The notes under the pieces were generated by a model that saw only the letters and a program-made list of their open reading frames with translations, was not told where the DNA came from and did not search any database. Shown piece by piece: positions 1-6,327 of a DNA stretch of 11,124 nucleotides. The stretch covers positions 1 to 11,124 of the forward strand of contig QYPD01000010.1 in assembly GCA_007279775.1 (NCBI GenBank). Direction: 5' to 3'. A program made the translations under genes and the position numbers. The DNA is from Spirochaetia bacterium (GTDB lineage: Bacteria > Patescibacteriota > Minisyncoccia > UBA6257 > UBA9933). Numbering within the stretch: position 1 is the first letter of the stretch; each line of letters starts with the position of its first letter.

Positions 1-26
1 GTCTACTTTCCCGCGGGAAAGTAGAC
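1..26. repeat. Perfect 26-bp palindrome, left copy
   Basis: Two 13-base arms (GTCTACTTTCCCG and its exact complement) meet with no spacer at a CCCGCGGG centre. The inner 24 bases (2-25) recur identically at 503-526, on the other side of the TrpR-like gene. It lies 28 bases upstream of that gene's ATG, where an operator could act. The palindrome begins on the first base of the window, so it may extend further left. Confidence 0.93.
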
Positions 27-54
27 AGGAATATTAAATCTACATTTTATTTAA

Positions 55-489
55 ATGGTTAACAATAAAGAATTTAATTATGGGAAAGATTGGGAAATCC
101 GCGCGTGGTTGAAATTTTTGGAAAATACAAAAAATGTGAAATCGGGCAAGAAATTAACGGAATTTTTTGATAATTTATTAAGTGAAAATGAAAAGAAAAT
201 AATTATAAGAAGGATAGTCGCGATTTCCATGATTAGGGCGGGGAAAAGCTATAAAGAAATTGGAAGAATTTTGTGGATTTCTTCAAAAACCATCAGCGCT
301 ATCAAAAAGAGCGTTTTAAACGATTATACTTATAAAAGTGGTCGTTATTACAGTGAGAAAAGCGATGAAGAAAAAAGAAAAAGGATAAAACCATTGTCGC
401 CGCGGACGATTGTTGACTATTGGGCAAATATGCCATGGCCTACAAAATCCGGCAAGGGGAGATGGAAATATTTAAATTATCAGGATTAA
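55..489 (+). CDS. TrpR/YerC-like helix-turn-helix DNA-binding protein
   Basis: This 144-residue protein is probably a sequence-specific DNA-binding regulator. Residues 34-87 follow the TrpR/YerC pattern: a helix with FFDNLLSENEK, a second helix rich in Ile and Arg, then a helix-turn-helix at about 65-86 beginning KSYKEIGRI and ending KTISAIKKS. A basic linker (about 101-112) leads to a C-terminal tail with the compact motif SGKGRWKYL (132-140), which is outside the TrpR fold and could contact nucleic acid. No transposase or nuclease signature is visible. The start at 55 is the first ATG of the frame; there is no Shine-Dalgarno, but a weak -10-like TACATT lies at 41-46. The stop is three bases before the right palindrome. 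The natural inference is that the protein binds these palindromes, as an autoregulator or as part of a small mobile unit. The fold is fairly sure; the target and role are not. Confidence 0.8.
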   Translation: MVNNKEFNYGKDWEIRAWLKFLENTKNVKSGKKLTEFFDNLLSENEKKIIIRRIVAISMIRAGKSYKEIGRILWISSKTISAIKKSVLNDYTYKSGRYYSEKSDEEKRKRIKPLSPRTIVDYWANMPWPTKSGKGRWKYLNYQD

Positions 490-492
490 AGC

Positions 493-536
493 ATAATTTT
501 CATCTACTTTCCCGCGGGAAAGTAGATGAAAATTAT
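493..536. repeat. Perfect 44-bp palindrome, right copy
   Basis: Two 22-base arms (493-514 and 515-536) are exact reverse complements with no spacer. The central 24 bases are identical to the palindrome at 2-25; the outer 10 bases per side (ATAATTTTCA on the left) are specific to this copy. It starts three bases after the stop codon of the TrpR-like gene. As RNA it would form a long hairpin that could end or protect transcripts on both strands, but the hairpin lacks a normal loop and a clear T-run, so it is not a standard intrinsic terminator. Confidence 0.93.
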
Positions 537-552
537 TTTATTAAACGATTTA

Positions 553-576
553 AAAATTAGAAAATTAGAAAATTAG
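553..576. repeat. Tandem octamer AAAATTAG, three copies
   Basis: Three exact copies of AAAATTAG lie head to tail between the palindrome and rsmA, followed by a degenerate copy (TGATTTAG, 577-584). Such short AT-rich arrays are common between genes in Parcubacteria-like genomes. The array sits 21-44 bases upstream of the rsmA ATG, so it may form part of its promoter. Confidence 0.8.
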
Positions 577-596
577 TGATTTAGTAAATAAGATTT

Positions 597-1439
597 ATGG
601 GAACATATCTCGGCCAGAACTTTTTAATGAATAAATTCAAGCTGCGGAAAATCGCGGACGTTTTGGAATTGGAAAAAGGCGATACGGTTATTGAAATCGG
701 GCCCGGGCACGGGGAACTGACTTTGCTTTTGGCAAAGAATTTCCAATTTTCAATTTTCAATTTTCAAATTATTGCGATTGAGAAAGACGAGCAATTGGCA
801 AAAGATTTGAAAAATAGGATTCATGATTTGGGATTGGGTAAAAATATCGAAATTATTGAAGGAGATGCTTTAAAAATTCTGCCAGCATTAAATACAAAAT
901 ACAAAATACAAAATACAAAATACAAACTTGTCGGCAACATTCCTTATTATATCACTGGATATCTATTAAGAATTTTAGGGGAACTTGAGTTGAAACCAAA
1001 TCTTATCATTCTAACTATTCAAAAAGAAGTGGCGCAAAGGATAGCGGCAAAGCCGCCCAAAATGAATTTGCTCGCGGCAAGCGTGCAGTTTTGGGCGAAG
1101 CCGAAAATCATCGGTTATATTTCAAGAAAAGATTTTAGGCCCGCGCCAAAAGTTGATAGCGCGATAATAAAATTTAATATTAAGACATCGGATGTCAGTA
1201 GGACATCCGATGTCCAGAAATTAAAATATTATAAACTCATTAAAGTCCTCTTTAAACAGCCGAGAAAGACGATATTGAATAATCTCAAATCTTCCGCCAA
1301 AGGCGGATCCGCCTCGGGCGGACAAATCTCAAATCTCAAAAATGACGAATTTTTAAAAAAGATAGCTAAAGCCGGCGTTAATCCTTTTGATAGGCCCCAG
1401 AATTTAACTATCGAACAAATTAAAAATTTATCAATTTAA
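597..1439 (+). CDS. rsmA: 16S rRNA (adenine-N6,N6)-dimethyltransferase RsmA/KsgA
   Basis: RsmA uses S-adenosylmethionine to dimethylate two adjacent adenines in the terminal helix (h45) of 16S rRNA during late assembly of the small ribosomal subunit. The 280-residue protein shows the family marks: GQNFL at 6-10, SAM-binding motif VIEIGPGHGELT at 31-42, the acidic residue after strand 2 (IAIEKD, E62), EGDAL near 88, catalytic motif NIPYY at 114-118 and FRPAPKVDSAIIKF near 181-194. The length is normal to slightly long because four repeat-derived stretches are inserted in frame: 50-58, 99-110, 197-207 and 233-242. All lie between core motifs, so the enzyme is probably active. The start at 597 puts GQNFL at its usual distance from the N-terminus; no Shine-Dalgarno is visible. 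The next gene has its own promoter, so rsmA appears to be transcribed separately from it. Confidence 0.96.
   Translation: MGTYLGQNFLMNKFKLRKIADVLELEKGDTVIEIGPGHGELTLLLAKNFQFSIFNFQIIAIEKDEQLAKDLKNRIHDLGLGKNIEIIEGDALKILPALNTKYKIQNTKYKLVGNIPYYITGYLLRILGELELKPNLIILTIQKEVAQRIAAKPPKMNLLAASVQFWAKPKIIGYISRKDFRPAPKVDSAIIKFNIKTSDVSRTSDVQKLKYYKLIKVLFKQPRKTILNNLKSSAKGGSASGGQISNLKNDEFLKKIAKAGVNPFDRPQNLTIEQIKNLSI
744..770 (+). repeat. Heptamer CAATTTT array inside rsmA
   Basis: Three exact copies of CAATTTT (744-750, 751-757, 758-764) are followed by CAAATT. Three heptamers make 21 bp, so the reading frame is kept, and the array is translated as QFSIFNFQI (residues 50-58). It falls between the SAM motif I helix and the next strand, a surface-loop position where extra residues should be tolerated. 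Confidence 0.9.
891..925 (+). repeat. Heptamer AATACAA array inside rsmA
   Basis: Five exact copies of AATACAA run from 891 to 925. They are translated as a basic, tyrosine-rich stretch (NTKYKIQNTKYK, residues 99-110) just before the strand that leads into the catalytic NIPYY motif. The period of seven gives a 21-bp, seven-residue peptide repeat, visible as NTKYK occurring twice. Confidence 0.92.
1184..1214 (+). repeat. Double GACATC palindrome inside rsmA
   Basis: GACATCGGATGTC (1184-1196) and GACATCCGATGTC (1202-1214) are exact reverse complements separated by five bases. Each half is itself palindromic around its central base, so the stretch holds four GACATC-type units. It is open in frame and gives TSDVSRTSDVQ (197-207), placed after the conserved VDSAIIKF strand. 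Confidence 0.88.
1281..1336 (+). repeat. 30-bp palindromic element with 12-bp direct flanks, inside rsmA
   Basis: The 30-bp element at 1293-1322 has two hairpin units (TCCGCC paired with GGCGGA, twice) around a central GGATCC. It is translated as SAKGGSASGG (residues 233-242). Its exact reverse complement occurs at 9301-9330, and the match reaches 31 bp including base 1292. The direct repeat AATCTCAAATCT sits on both sides (1281-1292 and 1325-1336), so the element appears inserted in, or flanked by, an AATCTCA heptamer array. It lies near the C-terminal end of RsmA, outside the catalytic core. Confidence 0.92.
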
Positions 1440-1445
1440 TTGATA
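1429..1445. repeat. 17-bp inverted repeat at rsmA stop and next promoter
   Basis: TATCAATT and AATTGATA are exact complements around one central T (1437). The repeat covers the rsmA stop codon and the -35 box of the following promoter. It could be an operator or a weak 3' hairpin for rsmA; being all A/T apart from one G-C pair per arm, it may also be chance. Confidence 0.4.
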
Positions 1446-1468
1446 GTGTGAATTTTTTAAGTTATACT
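1440..1468 (+). promoter_or_regulatory. Sigma-70-type promoter for the UbiA-fusion gene
   Basis: TTGATA (1440-1445) and TATACT (1463-1468) are separated by 17 bases, the ideal spacing. The predicted transcription start is at about 1475-1477, on or next to the ATG at 1477, which implies a leaderless or nearly leaderless mRNA. No Shine-Dalgarno is present, which fits. Confidence 0.7.
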
Positions 1469-1476
1469 TTTTTAAA

Positions 1477-3882
1477 ATGATGGTAAATTCGTTAAAAGCG
1501 ATTGTAGAGAAAATAGAAAATAATAAGCAGATATCTTTCGGTGTAGTATTTTTGCTTATATACATAGCTTCTTTTTTAAGGGGATTTTTGGAAAATTACG
1601 CTAATTTTGACAACCAAAATCACATAATGGGCGTGATAGATACTTTTTTCCACTATCCCTTTTGGTTTTTCGGGATTTTTATTTCCACATCCATAATTTT
1701 GGCTTTATTTACCCGGGAAAGGATTGAAAAAATAGGTAGGCTGGGAGTGATATCTTCGTTTATGGTTGTTTTACCGCCGATTCTTGACCTTATTATCAGA
1801 GGAGGGGCGCAGACGCGATATTCATTTATAGTCGGAACTTTTTCCGATCTGGCAACATCCTTCCTTACTTTTTTTGGCAGTGTCGCAGGTGGAACCCATG
1901 GCGCTACGATAGGCATGAAGATGGAAATTATATTAGTGATGCTGGCAATAGGGTTTTATATTTTTAATAAAACGAAAAAATTTTTACGGGCGGTCGCGGG
2001 CGTTTTGGCGCTGTATACAACAATTTTTATTTTTATAAGTTCGCCGACTTTTATTTTCGCGGCGAAGAACGCGTTTTCAGTTGATCGTCAGGAAATTAAT
2101 TATCAAACAATAAATAATTTTTATTCCAGGCAAGAATTAACGGATTCGTTCACAAAAGACAGAACATTTATCGTTGAAAATAATAATGATTTATCCGTGG
2201 CTCAAAGCGCCAATAATATTTATTCAATCACCCTTTCTGTGATTTTTTTAATAGCGGATATCTTATTACTGGCATGGTGGCTTTGGTTATATGATGCAAA
2301 AAAATTCGCCGCGGTTATAAAAAACTTCCGTTTTTTAAGAATAGCCCATTATTTTTTAATGGTTTTCGCAGGAATTTATTTTGGAATGAAATTTTCAGGA
2401 CAGGGTCCAATAACCTCTTTGTTTGATTTCGTATCTTTTATTTCTTTGTTTGGGTGCCTGTTATTATCTTGGCTGTTTTCTGTTTGGGATAATGATGAGG
2501 CTGACGTAGAAATTGATAAAATTTCTAATTCGGAGAGACCGTTAGCAAAAAATATTTTAACTCTTGAAGAGTGGCGTATTTCGAAATATTTATTTCTTTT
2601 TATCGCCTTAAGTTTCGCATTCTTGGGAGGGCTCTATCTATTTATATTAACGCTGTTATTTTTAAGCATATATTATATTTATTCCATTCCTCCGTTGAGA
2701 TTAAAAAGATTTTTCGGCGTTTCTTCTTTATTGGTAGCATTTAATAACGGTTTAACGCCCGTATTGATGGGTTTTTTTCTGTCTTCGGGAACGGAAAATC
2801 TGCAAAAATTTCCAGGCAGGTATTTTTGGGGCATATTAATAATTTTTTTCTTGGTGGAGCATGCTAAAAATTTGAAAGATTTTGAAGGGGATAAAAAAGC
2901 TGGCACCCAAACCTTACCGGTTATGCTGGGACTTAAAAACGCTAAATTGGCGAGCGGCATTTTAGTTTTTTTCGCCGCGTTACTGGTCCCGATATTCTTT
3001 TACTTTAACGTAGTTACTTTTATTACCGCAGTATTTTTTGGAATGATGATGTTTTTTGCAATCAATAAGGAAAAATTTAAAGAAAAGTACGTTTTTATTA
3101 TTTATTTTATTTTTGCCGCAGTTTTTGCGGGGGAGATGCTTTTGTCCGCTGCGGCAGATTCGTTTGACGCGCGGGCAAGCCAGGCGGCAACGGCGGGATG
3201 GCATTGGCTTTACCAATATAATAATAATTTTTCAGACCCCGGAATTCCAATGATAATCAAAACGATAAATGACAAGTATTGCCATTCGCCAAAAGCGGAA
3301 AATTTTTGGAAAAATATTTTAAAAGAATTTAAAAATCATCCTTATTTGCCGGTATTTGAAAGATTTACTTCCGATAAAATGGATTATAAAAAAATCAGCG
3401 ATAAGGCTTTGGCGATATTAAAAACTCCCCAGATTTATTATAACGACGTTCTGCCCCAAGCGCTTTATTGCGATTTGTATCCGGTCCGTGAAGATTTTGC
3501 CGTTAAAACTTTTGACAAAATAGAAACGGAAACCGGCTACGACCTTACCCATAAATTTTGGTCAGCGGTTCTTTTCAAGGAAAACGGTTGTATCGCGGAG
3601 GGCTATAACCTTAATGAGATTATTTCAACTGCCGCGCAAAAAATGGTGGCCGACCAAGAGGCAAACGGAGAAATTAACGATTTGTACGCGGAACGGACGG
3701 CTTTTTTGGAATATTACGGATTTAAGAATTTGGTAAAAGAAAGTTGGATAAAAAATATAATGGATAATCAATTGGAATCCGGGGCTTGGATAAACTCCGT
3801 TAAAGGCGTGGGAAATCCGCATACGACAGCCTTGTCCATTTGGGCGCTCGCCGAACATTCGGCAACTTGTCCATTCCAATAG
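1477..3882 (+). CDS. UbiA-family prenyltransferase fused to two extra domains
   Basis: UbiA enzymes are membrane proteins that move a polyprenyl chain from a diphosphate donor onto an acceptor. The core (about residues 245-560) has both Asp-rich motifs: NDEADVEID at 339-347 followed by SERPLAKN, and KDFEGD at 467-472 followed by KAGTQTLPV, plus about eight to nine hydrophobic segments. Upstream, residues 1-200 form a separate hydrophobic domain with about six helices, then a soluble linker (200-240). Downstream, residues 560-801 are soluble and helical, ending with a GAWIN turn near 769-773 and HTTALSIWAL, which recalls the helical toroids of terpene cyclases and prenyltransferases. A typical UbiA protein has about 300 residues, so this is a large fusion. 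Many CPR genomes lack full isoprenoid synthesis, so the substrate is unclear. ATG 1477 is followed at once by a second ATG (1480); either could be the start. The UbiA core is firm; the flanking domains are tentative. Confidence 0.85.
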   Translation: MMVNSLKAIVEKIENNKQISFGVVFLLIYIASFLRGFLENYANFDNQNHIMGVIDTFFHYPFWFFGIFISTSIILALFTRERIEKIGRLGVISSFMVVLPPILDLIIRGGAQTRYSFIVGTFSDLATSFLTFFGSVAGGTHGATIGMKMEIILVMLAIGFYIFNKTKKFLRAVAGVLALYTTIFIFISSPTFIFAAKNAFSVDRQEINYQTINNFYSRQELTDSFTKDRTFIVENNNDLSVAQSANNIYSITLSVIFLIADILLLAWWLWLYDAKKFAAVIKNFRFLRIAHYFLMVFAGIYFGMKFSGQGPITSLFDFVSFISLFGCLLLSWLFSVWDNDEADVEIDKISNSERPLAKNILTLEEWRISKYLFLFIALSFAFLGGLYLFILTLLFLSIYYIYSIPPLRLKRFFGVSSLLVAFNNGLTPVLMGFFLSSGTENLQKFPGRYFWGILIIFFLVEHAKNLKDFEGDKKAGTQTLPVMLGLKNAKLASGILVFFAALLVPIFFYFNVVTFITAVFFGMMMFFAINKEKFKEKYVFIIYFIFAAVFAGEMLLSAAADSFDARASQAATAGWHWLYQYNNNFSDPGIPMIIKTINDKYCHSPKAENFWKNILKEFKNHPYLPVFERFTSDKMDYKKISDKALAILKTPQIYYNDVLPQALYCDLYPVREDFAVKTFDKIETETGYDLTHKFWSAVLFKENGCIAEGYNLNEIISTAAQKMVADQEANGEINDLYAERTAFLEYYGFKNLVKESWIKNIMDNQLESGAWINSVKGVGNPHTTALSIWALAEHSATCPFQ

Positions 3883-3917
3883 GCCGTCTATCCACTTTCC
3901 TTAAATTTATTATGTTG

Positions 3918-3923
3918 TATAAT
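3918..3923 (+). promoter_or_regulatory. -10 box directly upstream of the exported-protein gene
   Basis: A perfect TATAAT ends seven bases before the ATG at 3931, placing the transcription start at or beside the start codon (leaderless). The -35 region is poor (TTTCCT at 3896-3901, spacer 16). A second box, TATACT at 3924-3929, is too close to the ATG to serve this start. Confidence 0.5.
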
Positions 3924-3930
3924 TATACTA

Positions 3931-4758
3931 ATGAATCTTGTCAAAAACACGGCGGTCATTTTGGTTATTTTGGCAGGCGTAATAAGCTCTTATTTTATTT
4001 TAAAAAATTCGGGTCCCGTAACGGCTTCGGGCGAAAATGATAAAATTTCGGAATTAAGCGGGCAAATTTTGAATAAAAATCCAATCCAATGGATTGAAAA
4101 GGCAAAAGAACAGATTTCTTCAATAAAAGATTCAGTTCAGGGGAAATTATCGGGCGACTCAAACCCTTCCGGGCAGGTTAATCTTACGAATTTAGTCGCT
4201 AAGTCAATGTTCGGCGGCATGCAAAACATGATTCAAGACGGAAACGCTTCAAGCACTTTTAACCCCAATGACCCCAAAAGTCAAGAAGCGATTCAAAATG
4301 CGATAAGCGGTGTCCAAGACCCTTTATCTTATTATGATTTATCAATAGATGAAAAAGCCATAAATATTTCTCAAGGCGATCCGGAACAAAGTTTAATGAA
4401 TTATTTAGAAGGAGCTTCCGTTGCTATCGCTCAAGGTGAAAAGGCAGAAGCCTATAGGAAGCCGACAGACGCCGTTGATAAGGCAATATTGCTGGGCGAT
4501 TCTTCGGGATTAAAGCAGTTAGTGGAAACTTACCAGAATCTTTTTAACGGGTTTATGGGATTATCCGTTCCTCCGGGCCAGCTTGAGCTTCACAAAAAAT
4601 ATTTGAAATTTTTCAAAAAAGCCGGAGTGGTTTATTTGGGAATAGGCGATTTTCAAAACGATCCGGTGAAAGCAAGTTTATTTTTCCAAATGGTGCCGGA
4701 TATCATCAATGAGGAAATTGAAATAAGGAAAGAATATTATAAGTTGGCAACGGGTTAG
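3931..4758 (+). CDS. Membrane-anchored exported protein of a type IV secretion-like locus
   Basis: This 275-residue protein has a single N-terminal hydrophobic segment (about residues 6-25) after a lysine, with no lipobox Cys and no clear cleavage site, so it is probably anchored in the membrane with the rest outside. The mature part starts with a low-complexity Ser/Gly/Asn-rich stretch (30-110), then becomes helical with a conserved-looking C-terminal half: LSVPPGQLELHKKYLKFF, then DFQNDPVKASLFFQ. I recall proteins with this ending (a helix after P-x-x-L-x-x-x-H, then DP-x-KA) beside VirB6 and PrgI genes in CPR genomes, but cannot name the family. The gene ends two bases before the next start, so the two are surely co-transcribed. 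A role in assembly or as a peripheral subunit is inferred from context only. Confidence 0.8.
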   Translation: MNLVKNTAVILVILAGVISSYFILKNSGPVTASGENDKISELSGQILNKNPIQWIEKAKEQISSIKDSVQGKLSGDSNPSGQVNLTNLVAKSMFGGMQNMIQDGNASSTFNPNDPKSQEAIQNAISGVQDPLSYYDLSIDEKAINISQGDPEQSLMNYLEGASVAIAQGEKAEAYRKPTDAVDKAILLGDSSGLKQLVETYQNLFNGFMGLSVPPGQLELHKKYLKFFKKAGVVYLGIGDFQNDPVKASLFFQMVPDIINEEIEIRKEYYKLATG

Positions 4759-4760
4759 CT

Positions 4761-6311
4761 ATGAAAAGTTTTATAAAAAAATCAATAATTTTTCTAGTTG
4801 TTTTCACCCTCGTTTTTGGCGCTTCCATTTTGGAGTTTCCCAAAAAAGCGGAAGCGGTTTGGGGGATTGAAGACTTAGTATTCGACGCACAAGCATTTGT
4901 ACAATTCCTTGCTAGTTGGGCAGAGCAAATTGCGAAATGGGCGAAAGAAGAAGCAGCCAAAGCTCTTCGCGATATAATAGTCAAACGTCTTATGGATTAT
5001 ATGACAGATCAGACCATTGCTTGGATTCAGGGCGGCGGCAAACCTCAATTCGTCACGGATTTTCCGGGTTTTTTGCGGGATTCTGCCAGCGCGGCAATTG
5101 GAGACGTTGTACTCCAAACAGGCGCCGCTTTTATCTGTTCGCCTTTTAAGGCGCAAATTTTGTTGCAGCTCCAGCCAACGCCGAAATTTTCAGAAAATGT
5201 TAAATGCACATTAGACAGCATTGTCGGCAATATTAATAATTTTTATAACGATTTTAGCAAAGGAGGATGGATTGGCTATGCCGAAGTAATGCAGCCTCAA
5301 AATAATTATTATGGAACGGCGCTTATAGTTAGCGCCAATCTTAACGCTCAAGCCGCCAAGGCGGTAGACGCGGCATCAAAAGAAGTTCAAGCGGGAAGCG
5401 GTTTTTTGTCGGTTAAAAGATGCAAAGGCGGCGGCATTGCAAATCCCACGCCCAAAGACATAGACGAAATGTTTCTCATGAAAGACTTTAAGGGTAATTA
5501 TTGCCAAGAAAAAGATTTAGAAAATACTACGCCGGGCAATGTCGTCGCCGAATCGGTTAAAGTGGCAATTAATTCCGATTCTCAATGGGCGGCTAATGTT
5601 CAGTCTGTTGTTTCAGCATTAGTAAACGCTCTTATCAATCGTTTGGTTAAAGAAGGGCTTAGCACGATGTCCGATTCAAATTCTTCCAGCGTTAATTCCG
5701 CCGCTGGTTACACGGCGCCGTATAATAACCTTGTGAGCCAAAACCTTGGAAGTGGCCAGAACGCGATGGTAAGCTCAATAACCACATTTCTCGACCAATG
5801 GCAATATTTGTTAACGCAATACAGCGTGGCGCTTAGTTCAAATTCTCAAGTAATAAGCGCCCTTGAACAAATAAGGGGAATGTCATGTACGATAAACGAT
5901 GAACCAGGAACAGATAATATATTAAAAGCCTTAAATGTGACTAGTGTGGATGAAGCTCTTGCCAAATCCAATACTGCTCAAACTAATTTAACGACAAAAG
6001 TAGACAATCTGGAAACGTTGGTTCTAGAAGCCAGCAGCACAATTGATCAGATTAACATTCTTTATTTAGAAATAACTTCAACTTCAACTTTGTCCACAAC
6101 TTCAACTTCAACTTCAACATTGGGAAATCCTGTTCTAATAGCTCAAGTGCAAGGGCTCTACACCGGATTTATGAATAAATATAACAACCAGCGATATTTG
6201 CTTTCTATTTTTTCCGACAGAGCGGACGCCGATGGTGAAGTTGCCGATAAGGCAAATAAGGCAAGGCTTGCAAATGAAGCGTTAAGCGCTTGCGGAAGTG
6301 TTCCCCCGTAA
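4761..6311 (+). CDS. Secreted protein of a CPR type IV secretion-like locus
   Basis: The 516-residue product has a clear signal peptide: basic start (KSFIKKS), hydrophobic core at 8-24, and probable cleavage after AEA (32/33). The mature N-terminal half carries marks I associate with a large CPR family found next to VirB6 genes: TIAWIQGGG, TDFPGFLRD, a CSPF turn with C126, a second cysteine C149 in KCTLDSIVGNI, then GGW (168-170) and PQNNYYG (179-185). C126 and C149 are candidates for a disulfide outside the cell. Further Cys residues occur in the C-terminal half. Residues about 438-455 are a Ser/Thr linker encoded by a hexamer repeat. The start two bases after the previous stop has no Shine-Dalgarno, suggesting translational coupling. 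It may be a pilus or channel component acting before VirB6, as VirB5 does in classical systems, but similarity to VirB5 is not evident. Confidence 0.82.
   Translation: MKSFIKKSIIFLVVFTLVFGASILEFPKKAEAVWGIEDLVFDAQAFVQFLASWAEQIAKWAKEEAAKALRDIIVKRLMDYMTDQTIAWIQGGGKPQFVTDFPGFLRDSASAAIGDVVLQTGAAFICSPFKAQILLQLQPTPKFSENVKCTLDSIVGNINNFYNDFSKGGWIGYAEVMQPQNNYYGTALIVSANLNAQAAKAVDAASKEVQAGSGFLSVKRCKGGGIANPTPKDIDEMFLMKDFKGNYCQEKDLENTTPGNVVAESVKVAINSDSQWAANVQSVVSALVNALINRLVKEGLSTMSDSNSSSVNSAAGYTAPYNNLVSQNLGSGQNAMVSSITTFLDQWQYLLTQYSVALSSNSQVISALEQIRGMSCTINDEPGTDNILKALNVTSVDEALAKSNTAQTNLTTKVDNLETLVLEASSTIDQINILYLEITSTSTLSTTSTSTSTLGNPVLIAQVQGLYTGFMNKYNNQRYLLSIFSDRADADGEVADKANKARLANEALSACGSVPP
6075..6116 (+). 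repeat. Hexamer ACTTCA repeat encoding a Ser/Thr linker
   Basis: Two copies of ACTTCA (6075-6086) and three more (6099-6116) flank a degenerate 12-base stretch. In frame they give alternating Thr and Ser (TSTST...TSTSTST), a flexible extracellular linker. Since the unit is six bases, copy changes keep the frame and would only change linker length. Confidence 0.85.
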
Positions 6312-6327
6312 TGCAAATTAAACATTA

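Noticed and set aside
1..536. Insertion sequence with terminal inverted repeats
   Set aside because: Each end is itself a full palindrome rather than one arm of a pair, no transposase is encoded, and no target duplication can be seen. Kept only as a possible passive mobile unit.
493..536. Standard intrinsic terminator after the TrpR-like gene
   Set aside because: The palindrome has no loop and is followed by mixed A/T rather than a T-run, so it is described as a palindrome with possible terminator action.
891..925. Direct repeats that could suggest a CRISPR array
   Set aside because: The units are only seven bases with no spacers between them and are translated within rsmA.
3850..3863. GCCGA/TCGGC hairpin at the end of the UbiA gene as a terminator
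   Set aside because: It lies inside the coding region, has a five-base stem and is not followed by a T-run.
3840..4040. 66-codon open frame bridging the UbiA and exported-protein genes
   Set aside because: It overlaps both real genes in another frame, has no start signals and its product is unlike any protein I know.
5350..5364. CCGCCAAGGCGG resembling part of the dispersed palindromic element
   Set aside because: It is short, differs in spacing and lacks the second hairpin unit and GGATCC centre; it is readily explained by Ala-Lys-Ala codons.
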